Shown: in pieces, positions 1 through 9,723 of the stretch | Position numbering within the stretch: position 1 is the stretch's first letter | Layout: each line of letters starts with the position of its first letter | Assembly: GCF_001047375.1 (NCBI RefSeq) | Contig: NZ_LFVU01000027.1 | Coordinates: 310,001 to 374,000, forward strand | DNA: 64,000 nucleotides | Direction: 5' to 3' | From: Clostridium cylindrosporum DSM 605 | GTDB taxonomy: Bacteria; Bacillota; Clostridia; Clostridiales; Caloramatoraceae | Translations under genes and position numbers: made by a program | The notes under the pieces: model-generated | Seen by the model: the letters and a program-made list of their open reading frames with translations, nothing else | Told to the model about the DNA's origin: nothing | Databases searched by the model: none

Positions 1-19
1 CTATCTGGAGGTAATAAGT

Positions 20-1615
20 GTGAGTAATGAAACAAGACAGGGGAGAAGAAAAGTAAAAAAGAAAAAGCGTAGTCCTTTAAAAATTTTTCTTATAACTCTA
101 TTAATTTTATTTATTGGTTCTGGTGGAGTATTTGCATACTATCTAAAGTCATTAGGAGATAAAGTTACAAGTAAATCTCAATCTGAGGCTAAGAAGGTAG
201 AAAAAGGTGAACCTATGAATTTTCTTCTTCTTGGAGTAGATGCAGGTGATTATAACGGTAAAGAGGAGCACCAAAGGTCTGATACAATGATGCTCGTAAG
301 GTATATTCCAAAAACTGATAAGATTTATATGTTATCAATACCTAGAGACACTAAAGTTAAGATTAATGGTAAAACCCAGAAGATAAATGCAGCACATGCT
401 ATTGGAGGACCAGATCTAACCATAAAGACAGTAGAAGATTTACTTAATGTAGATGTTAATTATTATGGTAGAATCAACTATGAAGGATTTAAAGCCTGTG
501 TAGATGCTATTGGTGGCGTTAAGGTAGTTGTTCCACGTGACATGCACTATAAGGCAAGTGATATAAAAATAAATTTCAAAAAAGGTGAAACAGTTCTTCT
601 GAATGGTGAAAAAGCTGAACAGTTTGTTAGATGGAGAAAAAATAATAATGGAGGCGGATATCCTACTGGAGATGTAGGAAGAGCAGAAACACAACAAGTG
701 TTTATGGTTAATTTCCTTGAAAAACTAAAGTCTCCTGAGGGTATATCTAAACTGATACCACTTCTTAATACGGTTACAAATTACGCTGACACTAATATGG
801 ACATGTCAACAATAATGGAGTATGGAAAAGAACTAATGAATGTTGACCCATCCTCAGTTCAAAAAGAGGTTTTAGCTGGGGAGGCTTATCATGATAATGA
901 AGTTGGAACCTGGTACTATCTATATGATAAGGTTAAGGCAGAACCATACCTTTCAAATTTTAGAGATGCAAGTGGTGCATCCTCAGCAGGAAATGATAGT
1001 ACTCCATTAAATAATGAAAACTTAAACATTAGCATTATTAACTCTACAGGTGTTTCAGGCCTTGCTGCACAATACAAAGAGAGGTTAGAAAGTCTTGGAT
1101 TTAATATTACTAATATAAGCACACAAAGCACAAAGAAGAAAAAGACTGAAGTAAGATATAATGGAGAAGATTACACTATAAGTGGTCTTAAGAATTATCT
1201 TAATGATGTAAACTACATAAAGGATAATGGAGATAATATAAAAGACATAAAGATTATTCTAGGTAATGATGCCTTAAATGGCGGAATACTAGTAGGTTCT
1301 TCTACATCCTCGGATATTTTTACTGAATCAAAAAGTGATGAATCAATAAAAAAATCTAAAAGTATTAAGATTCTAAATTCTACACCTAAATCTGGTCTTG
1401 CTGCAAGGTATAAAGAAAAGCTAGAAAGACAGGGATATAAAGTTGTGGAAATAGGGAATTATAATGGTGAACTGCGTCAAACAGAAATAAGATATAAAGA
1501 TGATAATAACTTTGCAACAGAGGTAGCAAGTGGTCTTGGAACTGGTAAAATAATTAGTTCTAATGACAAATCAGCAGATATAATCGTAGTTTTAGGAGCA
1601 GATGTTATAGACTAA
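20..1615 (+). CDS. LCP-family cell-wall glycopolymer ligase with two LytR C-terminal domains
   Basis: LytR-CpsA-Psr family protein of 531 residues. These enzymes attach anionic polymers to peptidoglycan outside the membrane. A basic N-terminus is followed by one membrane segment (about 22-42). The LCP core holds NFLLLGVDAGD near 67, RSDTMMLVRY near 86 and SIPRDTKV near 106. Two LytR_C-type repeats follow, starting near 335 (ISIINSTG) and 447 (IKILNSTP), both continuing into SGLAA-YKE-L. Start is GTG at 20 after GGAGGT. The gene lies directly upstream of rsfS, as in many clostridia. Family assignment is firm; the substrate polymer is unknown. Confidence 0.9.
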   Translation: MSNETRQGRRKVKKKKRSPLKIFLITLLILFIGSGGVFAYYLKSLGDKVTSKSQSEAKKVEKGEPMNFLLLGVDAGDYNGKEEHQRSDTMMLVRYIPKTDKIYMLSIPRDTKVKINGKTQKINAAHAIGGPDLTIKTVEDLLNVDVNYYGRINYEGFKACVDAIGGVKVVVPRDMHYKASDIKINFKKGETVLLNGEKAEQFVRWRKNNNGGGYPTGDVGRAETQQVFMVNFLEKLKSPEGISKLIPLLNTVTNYADTNMDMSTIMEYGKELMNVDPSSVQKEVLAGEAYHDNEVGTWYYLYDKVKAEPYLSNFRDASGASSAGNDSTPLNNENLNISIINSTGVSGLAAQYKERLESLGFNITNISTQSTKKKKTEVRYNGEDYTISGLKNYLNDVNYIKDNGDNIKDIKIILGNDALNGGILVGSSTSSDIFTESKSDESIKKSKSIKILNSTPKSGLAARYKEKLERQGYKVVEIGNYNGELRQTEIRYKDDNNFATEVASGLGTGKIISSNDKSADIIVVLGADVID

Positions 1616-1650
1616 AATATATTAAACTAAGCACTTTAGGAGGTGTAGAT

Positions 1651-1992
1651 TTGAAAACATCATCAAATATGGCCTATCTTGTAGCTAATGCAGCTGCAGA
1701 TAAAAAGGCAAAAGATATAAGAATATTAAACGTAGATGGACTTTCATCTATAGCAGATTACTTTGTTGTTTGTTCAGGAGGATCTGACGTACAAGTTAAA
1801 GCGATTGCAGAGGAAATAGAACATAAAATGGAAGAAGAGGGTATACAAGTTACACATAAAGAGGGACATCAGTTTGGAAAATGGATTCTTTTAGATTATG
1901 GCAATGTTATAGCTCATATATTTTATGAGGAAGAAAGAGAATTTTATGGAATAGAGAGACTTTGGGCAGATGCACAGGAAATAGTTTTCTAA
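1651..1992 (+). CDS. rsfS: Ribosomal silencing factor RsfS
   Basis: 113-residue RsfS/Iojap protein, the usual family length. Family members bind ribosomal protein L14 (uL14) and block subunit joining under starvation. The motifs DYFVVCSGGSDVQVKAIAEE and the later GNVIAHIFYEEEREFYGIERLW are typical. The start is TTG at 1651 behind AGGAGGTG. It sits 35 bases after the LCP gene and probably shares its transcript, ending at the hairpin just downstream. Confidence 0.95.
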   Translation: MKTSSNMAYLVANAAADKKAKDIRILNVDGLSSIADYFVVCSGGSDVQVKAIAEEIEHKMEEEGIQVTHKEGHQFGKWILLDYGNVIAHIFYEEEREFYGIERLWADAQEIVF

Positions 1993-2006
1993 AGCCTAAA
2001 GATTTT

Positions 2007-2032
2007 AAAGAGGACAATTTGTCCTCTTTTTT
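2007..2032 (+). terminator. Intrinsic terminator after rsfS
   Basis: A nine-base-pair stem (AAAGAGGAC / GTCCTCTTT) with a five-base loop is followed by a T run. Confidence 0.85.
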
Positions 2033-2124
2033 ATAAAAAGAATTCTTAAAAAAATTAATGTTTTTTTATAATAATTATGATACTATATCATTATATTTTA
2101 TAGTTTAATAAAGGGGGCAGTTTA

Positions 2125-2508
2125 ATGTCAAAAGAAATAATAAATACTAGTAATGCACCTGCAGCAATAGGTCCATACTCACAAGCTATTAAGGTTGGAA
2201 ATATGCTATTTACTTCAGGACAAATACCACTAGATCCTGCTACAGGAGATTTAATAAACTCAAATATTGAGGAGGCTACAAGAAGAGTTTTAGATAATCT
2301 TAAAGCTGTTCTAGAAGCAGGCGGAAGTAGTCTTGAAAATGTAATCAAAACAACAGTATTCCTAAAGAATATGGATGATTTTGTAGCTGTTAACGAAATA
2401 TATGCTGAATACTTTACAGTAAAAATGCCAGCGAGATCAGCGGTTCAAGTAGCTAAGCTTCCAAAGGATTCATTTGTTGAAATAGAAGCTATTGCACTTG
2501 CTGAATAA
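2125..2508 (+). CDS. ridA: RidA family enamine/imine deaminase
   Basis: 127-residue RidA/YjgF/TdcF protein, full family length. Members hydrolyse reactive 2-aminoacrylate and related imines formed by PLP enzymes. Visible motifs are APAAIGPYSQAI near the start, FTSGQIPLDP, TTVFLKNMDDF and PARSAVQV, which includes the conserved arginine that binds the substrate carboxylate. The ATG follows AAAGGGGG. It has its own terminator and looks monocistronic. Confidence 0.95.
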   Translation: MSKEIINTSNAPAAIGPYSQAIKVGNMLFTSGQIPLDPATGDLINSNIEEATRRVLDNLKAVLEAGGSSLENVIKTTVFLKNMDDFVAVNEIYAEYFTVKMPARSAVQVAKLPKDSFVEIEAIALAE

Positions 2509-2529
2509 TTTTTACATAAACTAAGATTT

Positions 2530-2582
2530 AATGCTCCTTAGAATATGGTTATATATACCATTTGTTGTAGGGAGCATTTTCC
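2530..2582 (+). terminator. Two-tier terminator after ridA
   Basis: Outer arms AATGCTCC (2530-2537) and GGAGCATT (2571-2578) enclose an inner ATGGT/ACCAT hairpin and are followed by a short T run. Confidence 0.7.
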
Positions 2583-2725
2583 TTTGATAAAACTATAAAA
2601 GATTAGATAATTATGAAGTAGGTAAGTTAAAATATAAAATTTAAAGGAATACTAACATTATCCGATAAGGTTATGGTAAATATAAAAGAGTTTGTAGAAA
2701 ATACATCTATAAGGAGAGATAAGTA

Positions 2726-2941
2726 TTGAAAAAGAAAATATTTATTGAGGGGATGACCTGTAATAAATGCTCTATGCATGTAAAAGAAGCACTAGAAGAG
2801 TTTGATTCAGTAATGTTTTCGGAGATAGACCTTGAGGAAAAGTCAGCTATAATACATGCAAGTAGTAAAATAGATAATGAATCTATTATAGATAAGATAT
2901 ATAGATTAGGATATAGTGTTGTATCTATTGAGGAAATGTAA
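2726..2941 (+). CDS. Heavy-metal-associated domain protein, copper-chaperone-like
   Basis: 71-residue single HMA domain. The metal-binding loop GMTCNKC places the two cysteines at 12 and 15, and the beta-alpha-beta-beta-alpha-beta pattern fits CopZ-like chaperones. Start is TTG behind AAGGAGAG. No copper ATPase or CopY/CsoR regulator lies beside it, so the partner is elsewhere or the protein acts alone. Domain call is firm; copper specificity is inferred from the family. Confidence 0.8.
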   Translation: MKKKIFIEGMTCNKCSMHVKEALEEFDSVMFSEIDLEEKSAIIHASSKIDNESIIDKIYRLGYSVVSIEEM

Positions 2942-2952
2942 ATTATTTAAAT

Positions 2953-2999
2953 AAAAGTGCTTTTAAAGTAGATAAGATTTCTACTTTAAAAGCACTTTT
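2953..2999. terminator. Bidirectional terminator between convergent genes
   Basis: A 20-base-pair perfect stem (2953-2972 with 2980-2999) and seven-base loop carries A and T runs on both sides. It serves the HMA gene on plus and the carboxypeptidase on minus. Confidence 0.9.
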
Positions 3000-4235
3000 T
3001 TATTTAAAAATATTGTTTCTGTTTCTTTTTACACGTATATTAAATACTATTAATAATGCAAATAGTGTAATTAAAGAGGCAGAAAAAGCGATTATATTTT
3101 TATTTGAATCAGTTATTCCGTATTTTTCTAAAGTTTTATCAATTTTAGGAATGTACTCCTTTGAAGCCTTTAAATCTACTGTTTTATAAGGTGCTCCATT
3201 TATTTTAATTTCAAGCTTTGCCACTACGTCGCCAGCATGGAACTTTTTAATATCTAAGTATTTAATATCAGTTGATACTTTCTCAGGATTACTTTTATCA
3301 AATGGATAAGAAGTATCTTGTGATACTATAAGGTTAATATCTTTTTTGTTCTTTGCAGCCATATTGCCTATAACTTTGCCTTTTTCAGTAATCTTTTTAC
3401 TTTCATAGTTTGTAAAGCCATAATCAAAAAGAGTCTTAGTATCAACATAACACTGAGTTGAATTTTTCATACATACAACTAATAGATTAGTATGTCCCTT
3501 TGTAGCAGATCCGACAAATGTATGTAAAGACCTTTTGGTAAACCCTGTTTTCACACCGTTTGCACCATCATATTTGTATTTTTGAGATGATATAAGCTTG
3601 TTATGATTAACAAGGAGTCTAGCTTGAGGAAATTGAGGCGTTGGAGCTATTGTATAGGTTGCAGTACCAACTATCTTTCTAAAAGTAGGATTGTTCATTG
3701 CACCTTTAGCTATAAGCGAATAATCCCTTGGAGTAGTATAATGATTATTATCATTTAGACCATGTGGATTACTAAAGTGAGAATTTACAGCACCTAATTC
3801 CTTTGCTCTTTTATTCATTTCTTTAGCAAAGTTTTCCTTAGAGCCTGAGATATACTCTGCAAGGGCAGTGGCAGCATCATTACCGGATTTTAACATCAAT
3901 CCATATAGAAGCTGTTCTACAGTTACAACTTCTCCCTCTTTTAGATATAGACTACTTCCTTCCTCTAAGGTAGGGGAATGTTTAATAGTAATTTTATCTT
4001 TTAAATTTCCTTTTTCTATAACTATTAAAGCTGTAAGAATTTTAGTTATACTAGCAGGTTCATATTTAGTATTTTCATTTTTAGAAGCTAGAATTTTCCC
4101 TGAGTCCATATCCATTAAAACATATCCTTCTGAAGTTATGTTATTTGGAATAGGTGCTTTTGCTTTAACACCGTAGGGAAAACTCAGTAAAAAGCCTAAC
4201 ATTAAAGTTATACTCAATAATGTTTTTTTTATCAT
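3000..4235 (-). CDS. D-alanyl-D-alanine carboxypeptidase (DacF-like, peptidase S11)
   Basis: 411-residue penicillin-binding protein that trims the terminal D-Ala of peptidoglycan pentapeptides. A signal peptide spans about 1-25. The catalytic set is complete: SITK at 62-65, SGN at 117-119 and KTG near 230. A PBP5_C-like domain follows and a C-terminal hydrophobic segment near 385-403 anchors it to the membrane. A second S11 enzyme lies at 55.8 kb, so the genome has at least two. The exact paralogue (dacA, dacB or dacF) cannot be fixed by eye. Confidence 0.93.
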   Translation of the reverse strand: MIKKTLLSITLMLGFLLSFPYGVKAKAPIPNNITSEGYVLMDMDSGKILASKNENTKYEPASITKILTALIVIEKGNLKDKITIKHSPTLEEGSSLYLKEGEVVTVEQLLYGLMLKSGNDAATALAEYISGSKENFAKEMNKRAKELGAVNSHFSNPHGLNDNNHYTTPRDYSLIAKGAMNNPTFRKIVGTATYTIAPTPQFPQARLLVNHNKLISSQKYKYDGANGVKTGFTKRSLHTFVGSATKGHTNLLVVCMKNSTQCYVDTKTLFDYGFTNYESKKITEKGKVIGNMAAKNKKDINLIVSQDTSYPFDKSNPEKVSTDIKYLDIKKFHAGDVVAKLEIKINGAPYKTVDLKASKEYIPKIDKTLEKYGITDSNKNIIAFSASLITLFALLIVFNIRVKRNRNNIFK

Positions 4236-4339
4236 AATGTCCTCCTAAAATAAAAGCTTTCTATATTATAACAGAAAAATGCAATAAATACAGACTAAAT
4301 TGAAGAAAAATGGAAATGATTTATATAGAGGTGATTTAA

Positions 4340-5026
4340 ATGGATATTAAAATTACTAAAAAACAAAGAGTAGGAATAATAGTGTTTTTATTTATAATAT
4401 TTGGAATAACTTCATTTATCTATATTAAGAATAAAACATCTATTCCTAAGGATGAAATAAAAAAGAATCGAGTCTTGGTAGAAGAAATGAAGGATAAAGA
4501 TGAAACAGTAAAGCAAAATAAGGAATATACTTCTTCAACTTTCAAGTCGATAAAAGCATATATATGTGGATATGTAGTAAATCCTGGGGTTTATGCATTA
4601 AAAGAAGGAGATAGGCTAGATGATTTAGTTAAACTTGCTGGTGGATTTACTAAAGAAGCTGATCCCGAGGGTATAAATCTTGCATATGAAATAAAAGATC
4701 AGGATTATTTTAAAATATTAAGTGCAAAGGAAACTAAAGATAAAGCAGTAGAACAGCAGGTAGATAGCCAAGGGTTGGGAGTAGGAACTACTAAAAGTGG
4801 AGATAGTAATAGTAAGCAAAAAGAAGATAGTGAAAAAATTAATATTAATAAGGCATCTAAGGAAGAACTTAAGAATCTTCCAAGGATTGGAGATGCATTA
4901 TCTCAAAGAATTATTGACTTTAGAGAAACAGAAGGTGGTTTTAAGACTATTGAGGATATAAAAGAAGTTGGTGGAATTGGCGATAAAATGTTTGAAAACC
5001 TTAAAGATAAAATAACAGTAGAATAG
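4340..5026 (+). CDS. comEA: ComEA-like DNA-binding competence protein
   Basis: 228 residues: membrane anchor at about 12-29, a SLBB-type domain around 71-120 (AYICGYVVNPGVY, LVKLAGGF), a low-complexity linker, and a C-terminal pair of helix-hairpin-helix motifs (NINKASKEELKNLPRIGD, then GGFKTIEDIKEVGGIGD). This is the standard ComEA layout; the family binds incoming DNA at the cell surface. It is divergent from the carboxypeptidase gene. The partner channel comEC is in this window at 57.8 kb, not adjacent. Confidence 0.9.
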   Translation: MDIKITKKQRVGIIVFLFIIFGITSFIYIKNKTSIPKDEIKKNRVLVEEMKDKDETVKQNKEYTSSTFKSIKAYICGYVVNPGVYALKEGDRLDDLVKLAGGFTKEADPEGINLAYEIKDQDYFKILSAKETKDKAVEQQVDSQGLGVGTTKSGDSNSKQKEDSEKININKASKEELKNLPRIGDALSQRIIDFRETEGGFKTIEDIKEVGGIGDKMFENLKDKITVE

Positions 5027-5028
5027 TG

Positions 5029-5058
5029 TTGAATATTCTTTGTTATATGATATACAAT
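5029..5058 (+). promoter_or_regulatory. Candidate promoter of the sel operon
   Basis: TTGAAT at 5029-5034 with a possible -10 of TATACA (16-base spacer) or TACAAT (18-base spacer), about 70 bases before selD. The -10 is degenerate, so this is tentative. Confidence 0.4.
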
Positions 5059-5129
5059 AAGTGTATATTATTGTAAAGCTCGAATTATGTATATATATAT
5101 TATATTTTGGGTGTTAGGAGGATGAGTTT

Positions 5130-6167
5130 ATGTCAATAAAGGATGTTAAGTTAACACATATGACAGAATCAGCAGGATGAGCTGCTAAAATTGGACCAGA
5201 TGTCCTTGCACAAGTTTTGTGTAAATTACCAAAAGTAAGTGATGAAAATTTATTAGTAGGAATAGATACATCAGATGATGCTGCTGTTTATAAAATAAAT
5301 GATGAAACAGCTGTGATACAAACCTTAGACTTTTTTACCCCTATAGTAGATGACCCATATATGTTTGGTCAAATTGCCGCAACTAATTCACTAAGTGATA
5401 TATATGCAATGGGTGGGACTCCAACACTTGCGCTTAATATAGTTTGTTTTCCAAATTGTTTAGATATAGAAATACTAGGAGAAATATTAAGAGGTGGAGC
5501 GGATAAAGTTAAAGAAGCTGGAGCTATTATAGTTGGTGGACATACAGTAAGTGATAATGAACCAAAGTACGGTCTTTCAGTTATGGGACTTGTTCATCCT
5601 GAGAAAGTATTTGCTAATTCAAATGCAAAGCCAGGTGAAGTATTAATTATAACAAAGCCTATAGGAACTGGAGTTATAAATACTGCTATAAAAGGGGAAA
5701 TTGCTTCAAAAGAGCATATTGATGAGGCTATGAAGTATATGTCAACTCTTAATAAATATGCATCTGATATAGCAAGAAAATATAACATTAGTTCTTGTAC
5801 TGATATAACAGGATTTGGACTTGCAGGCCACGTATATGAAATGGCTAAAGGAGGAAATTTATCTATTACTATAGAAAGTGATAAGGTCCCATTTATGAAT
5901 GGTGCTGAGGAATATGCGAAAATGGCAATGATACCTGCAGGAACATATAATAATAGGAACCATGTAGGTAAAAACTATGAGTCTTTAGTCAAAGATGCAT
6001 ACATAGAAGATTTAATGTTTGACCCTCAAACATCAGGAGGACTATTATATACACTTAAAGAAGAAGAAGCAATTAAATTAGCAGATGAATTAAAGGAAAA
6101 CAATATTATCGCGAATATTATAGGCTTCGTTGAGGAGAAAAAAGAAAAGTATGTATATATAAAATAA
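5130..6167 (+). CDS. selD: Selenophosphate synthetase, itself a selenoprotein (UGA = Sec17)
   Basis: SelD makes selenophosphate from selenide and ATP. The ATG at 5130 follows AGGAGGATGAG. Reading on in frame meets TGA at 5178-5180, codon 17, in TESAG-U-AAKIG, exactly where Escherichia coli SelD has its active Cys17. Translation then continues uninterrupted to 6167, giving 345 residues, the family length. The downstream part has the ATP-binding motifs [26 protein letters not shown] and [11 protein letters not shown] finder that treats TGA as stop starts late, near 5217, and loses 29 residues. selA and selB follow closely. Confidence 0.95.
5178..5216 (+). promoter_or_regulatory. Predicted bacterial SECIS element in selD
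   Basis: Directly after the UGA (5178-5180) the mRNA can form a hairpin, GGAC (5193-5196) with GTCC (5202-5205) and loop CAGAT. Distance from the UGA fits bacterial SECIS hairpins bound by SelB. The stem seen by eye is short, so the fold is a prediction. Confidence 0.65.
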
Positions 6168-6182
6168 TCAGGGGGATAAGAA

Positions 6183-7571
6183 ATGGCTGAAAAAAAAGAA
6201 CTTTTAAAGTCTCTTCCTAAAATTGATGTATTACTTGAAAGAGAAGAAATAAAGTCTATAGAAGGTGTACCAAGAAGTATTATATTAGAGTCACTTAGAG
6301 AAGGTATAGATGTTTATAGAAATAATATATTAGAAGAAAGAATTAAAGAATATAATACAGAAGATATTTTTAAATATATTATGTCTTTAATCCAAAAGAA
6401 ATCCTCAATGCATTTGAAAAGGGTAATAAATGCTACTGGAACTGTATTACATACAAACCTTGGAAGAGCTGTAATTGCTGAAAGTGCAGTAAATGCTGTT
6501 CTTAATATTTCAAGGGGATATAATAACTTAGAATATGACCTTGATGAAGGAATAAGAGGTTCTAGATATAGTCATGTTGAGGATATTGTGTGTAAGATAA
6601 CAGGAGCTGAAGCTGCACTTGTTGTTAATAATAATGCTGCGGCTGTTATGCTTGTACTTTCAACTCTTTGCAATGGAAAAGAAGCAATAGTTTCTAGAGG
6701 GCAATTGGTTGAAGTAGGAGGGTCCTTTAGAATTCCTTCTGTAATGGAACAAAGTGGAGCTAAACTTGTTGAAGTTGGAGCTACAAATAGAACCCACGTA
6801 TACGATTATGAAAATGCAATTAATGATAATACAGGTTGTATTCTTAAAGTACATCAAAGTAATTATAAAATCCTTGGCTTCACAGAAGAACTTGAAGTAG
6901 GGGATTTTGTAGCTATTGGTAAAAAAACAGGTATACCTATAATTGAAGATATAGGCAGTGGGATATTTATAGACATTTCAAAATATGGGTTAACCTATGA
7001 GCCAACAGTTCAAGAAAGTATTAGAAAAGGTGTAGATATAGTAACATTTAGTGGAGATAAAATTCTAGGAGGACCACAGGCTGGGATTATAGCTGGTAAA
7101 AAAGAATACATTGAAAAAATGAAAAAAAACCAGTTAACCAGGGCACTTAGAATAGATAAAATGACACTTGCGGCACTTGAAGCTACACTTAGGCTATATT
7201 TAGATGAGGAAGTTGCATTAAGAGAAATACCTTGCCTTAACATGCTTACTAAAAGCAAGGATATTTTAAAGAAAGATGCACTTAGACTTTCTAAAAGTAT
7301 AAGAAGTAAGGTAAAGGATAGAGCAGAGGTTAAGATTTGTGAGGACCATTCACAAGTAGGTGGAGGGGCTATGCCACTTGAAAGTATAGATACTTATGTT
7401 GTAGCAATAAGCCCAAGATTTAAAAAGCCACAGGAAGTTGAGAAAGAACTGAGACAAGCAGATATACCGATTGTTACTAGACTTTATAAAGATACCATAA
7501 TTATAGATGTTAGAACTTTATTTAAAGATGATTACAAAATTATATCAGAAACATTATCTAATATAATTTAG
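6183..7571 (+). CDS. selA: L-seryl-tRNA(Sec) selenium transferase
   Basis: 462-residue PLP enzyme, full length, converting Ser-tRNA(Sec) to Sec-tRNA(Sec) with selenophosphate. The pocket is visible: NATGTVLHTNLGRA, NNNAAAVML, EDIGSG, and the PLP lysine K293 in FSGDKILGGPQAG. The ATG lies 16 bases after selD behind AGGGGG and the next gene starts 10 bases on, so selD-selA-selB form one operon. Confidence 0.97.
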   Translation: MAEKKELLKSLPKIDVLLEREEIKSIEGVPRSIILESLREGIDVYRNNILEERIKEYNTEDIFKYIMSLIQKKSSMHLKRVINATGTVLHTNLGRAVIAESAVNAVLNISRGYNNLEYDLDEGIRGSRYSHVEDIVCKITGAEAALVVNNNAAAVMLVLSTLCNGKEAIVSRGQLVEVGGSFRIPSVMEQSGAKLVEVGATNRTHVYDYENAINDNTGCILKVHQSNYKILGFTEELEVGDFVAIGKKTGIPIIEDIGSGIFIDISKYGLTYEPTVQESIRKGVDIVTFSGDKILGGPQAGIIAGKKEYIEKMKKNQLTRALRIDKMTLAALEATLRLYLDEEVALREIPCLNMLTKSKDILKKDALRLSKSIRSKVKDRAEVKICEDHSQVGGGAMPLESIDTYVVAISPRFKKPQEVEKELRQADIPIVTRLYKDTIIIDVRTLFKDDYKIISETLSNII

Positions 7572-7580
7572 GAGGAAAAT

Positions 7581-9488
7581 ATGCAACACATCATAGTAGG
7601 AACAGCAGGACACATTGATCACGGCAAAACAAGCCTAATAAAAGCTTTAACAGGAAGAAATACAGATACTCTATCTGAAGAAAAGGAAAGAGGTATTTCT
7701 ATAAATCTTGGATTTACTTATTTTGATTTTAAAAGTGGCAAAAGGGCAGGTATTGTTGATGTTCCAGGACATGAAAAATTCATTAAAAATATGCTAGCTG
7801 GTATTAGCGGAATAGATATAGTCTTACTAGTTATCGCAGCTGATGAAGGTATAATGCCTCAAACAAGAGAGCATCTTAATATATTAGAATTATTAGACAT
7901 TAAAAAAGGTATAGTTGTTTTAACAAAAAAAGATATGGTTGATGAAGAGTGGCTTGAAATGATAAAAGCGGATATTAAGGAGGAAGTATCATCAACTTTC
8001 TTAAAGGATGCTCCTATAGTCGATGTTTCATCAATTATGAAGGAAGGTATTAATGACCTTATAGAACTTATAGATAAGATGACTGATGAAGTAGAGGATA
8101 AGGATTTACATACAGAATTTAGATTGCCAGTTGATAGAGTATTTTCAGTTAGTGGATTTGGAACAGTTGTTACAGGTACACTTATTTCTGGAACTATAAA
8201 AGAGGGAGATGAATGTACAGTTTACCCAGAGGGGTTTGAAACAAGGGTTAGAGGTATACAAGTACATGAAAGTAGCGTAAAGGAAGCATTTGCAGGTCAA
8301 AGAGTTGCAATAAATCTTGCTAATATAAAGAAGACAGAAGTTAAAAGAGGGGACTGCATAGGCAAGGTAGGTATCATGGAGAATACGATGATGATAGATT
8401 GTAGACTTAAATACCTTAAAGATGCAGCAAGACCATTAAAAAATAGAGATAGAGTAAGGGTTTACCATGGAACTACTGAGGTTTTAGGAAGAGTAGTAAT
8501 ACTTGATAAAGAAACAGTAGAACCTTCAGAAAGTGCCTTTATACAAATAAGACTTGAGGATAAAATTGCTGTTAGAAGAGGTGACAAATATGTAATAAGA
8601 AGCTATTCACCTATGATAACTATCGGAGGAGGAACTATATTAGATCCTAATCCTAAAAAGCATAAATCAGGAGACAAAAATGTTATTGCAGAATTAGAGC
8701 TTAAGGAAAAGGGATCCCCTGAAGAGATAGTTGAACAAGCAATAAAAGCAACTAGTAATTTATATCCAAAAGTAGATGATCTTATAAAATCAGCAGGAAA
8801 AGGAATAGCAGGTCTTGATTCTATAGTAGAAGCATTAGTTGAAAAAGGTAGAGTTCGAAGACTTCCTCAAACTGATGGTGATGTTTATCTTCATGTTTCA
8901 TATATATTTTCTCTTATAGAAAAGTCAAATGAAATACTAGGTGAGTATCATAAGCTAAATCCCCTTAAAGCAGGTATGTCTAAGGAAGAATTTAAAAACA
9001 AACTTGTAGGAAAAAAAATAAAACAAAGATTATATGATGAGATTATAAAAATTTTAGAAGAGGGTACACTAAAGTTAGGAACAGCATTTGTTGCTAAAAA
9101 AGACTTTGAAATAAAGCTTGATAAAAGACAAGAAGAAATAAGAACCCAAATTCTAAAGGAAATGAAAGAATCAATGTATCAGCCACCTAAGATAGCTGAT
9201 TTATTGAAGTCCTACGGTAAAGAAGAAAGGACAGGGAAAATAGTATTTGACTCTTTAGTTGAGTCTAATGTTTTAGTAAAAGTAGCAGATGATATATATT
9301 TGTATAAAGAATACTTAGATTTAGCTAGAGAGAAAATAGTTGATTTCTTAAAGGAAAATGGTGAAATTACAGCTGCACAATTTAGAGATTTGATTTCAGC
9401 AAGTAGAAAATATGCAGTACCTATACTTGAATATTTTGATGGAGAAAAAGTTACCAAGAGAGTTGAAGATAGGAGAATATTGCTATAG
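7581..9488 (+). CDS. selB: Selenocysteine-specific elongation factor
   Basis: 635-residue SelB. The N-terminal GTPase has [13 protein letters not shown] at 7-19, DVPGHEKF near 59 and TKKD near 114. EF-Tu-like domains II and III follow, then a C-terminal stretch of winged helices (about 380-635) that binds SECIS RNA. It carries Sec-tRNA(Sec) to UGA codons such as the one in selD. The tRNA gene itself is the next feature downstream, giving a compact selD-A-B-C cluster. Confidence 0.97.
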   Translation: MQHIIVGTAGHIDHGKTSLIKALTGRNTDTLSEEKERGISINLGFTYFDFKSGKRAGIVDVPGHEKFIKNMLAGISGIDIVLLVIAADEGIMPQTREHLNILELLDIKKGIVVLTKKDMVDEEWLEMIKADIKEEVSSTFLKDAPIVDVSSIMKEGINDLIELIDKMTDEVEDKDLHTEFRLPVDRVFSVSGFGTVVTGTLISGTIKEGDECTVYPEGFETRVRGIQVHESSVKEAFAGQRVAINLANIKKTEVKRGDCIGKVGIMENTMMIDCRLKYLKDAARPLKNRDRVRVYHGTTEVLGRVVILDKETVEPSESAFIQIRLEDKIAVRRGDKYVIRSYSPMITIGGGTILDPNPKKHKSGDKNVIAELELKEKGSPEEIVEQAIKATSNLYPKVDDLIKSAGKGIAGLDSIVEALVEKGRVRRLPQTDGDVYLHVSYIFSLIEKSNEILGEYHKLNPLKAGMSKEEFKNKLVGKKIKQRLYDEIIKILEEGTLKLGTAFVAKKDFEIKLDKRQEEIRTQILKEMKESMYQPPKIADLLKSYGKEERTGKIVFDSLVESNVLVKVADDIYLYKEYLDLAREKIVDFLKENGEITAAQFRDLISASRKYAVPILEYFDGEKVTKRVEDRRILL

Positions 9489-9556
9489 ATTATATCTATG
9501 TTAATCATTGATTATTGAAAAAAAAATAATACTATGCTAAGATTGTAATTACTCAA

Positions 9557-9653
9557 GGGAGTGGATAGGTGCTGGTGTGTCTACCGGTCTTCAAAACCGG
9601 CTTGTGGCGTTAGTAGCGTCATGGGTGAGTTCGATTCTCACACATTCCCGCCA
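9557..9653 (+). tRNA. selC: tRNA-Sec (anticodon TCA)
   Basis: 97 bases including encoded CCA. The anticodon arm is CCGGT-CTTCAAA-ACCGG (TCA anticodon). The D arm has a six-pair stem, AGGTGC/GTGTCT, with a four-base loop; the variable arm is long; and the T arm is GTGAG-TTCGATT-CTCAC. The acceptor stem is GGGAGTGG against ACATTCCC, the eighth pair being G-A. These are tRNA-Sec traits. The 3' part from 9589 lies within the prophage attL, so integration has left a complete gene. Confidence 0.95.
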
Positions 9654-9656
9654 ATT
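9589..9656. repeat. attL core (68 bp)
   Basis: Identical to 44217-44284. It runs from the anticodon loop through the encoded CCA plus three bases, so it carries the whole 3' half of tRNA-Sec. Confidence 0.95.
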
Positions 9657-9665
9657 GATAACACA

Positions 9666-9691
9666 GGGTTACAGAGATGTAGCCCTTTTTT
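9666..9691 (+). terminator. Terminator after tRNA-Sec (phage-side copy)
   Basis: GGGTTAC/GTAGCCC stem, six-base loop AGAGAT, then six Ts. A near copy lies beyond attR at 44295-44319. Confidence 0.8.
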
Positions 9692-9723
9692 ATATTTTGA
9701 GATAAATATATATTAAAAGCCAG

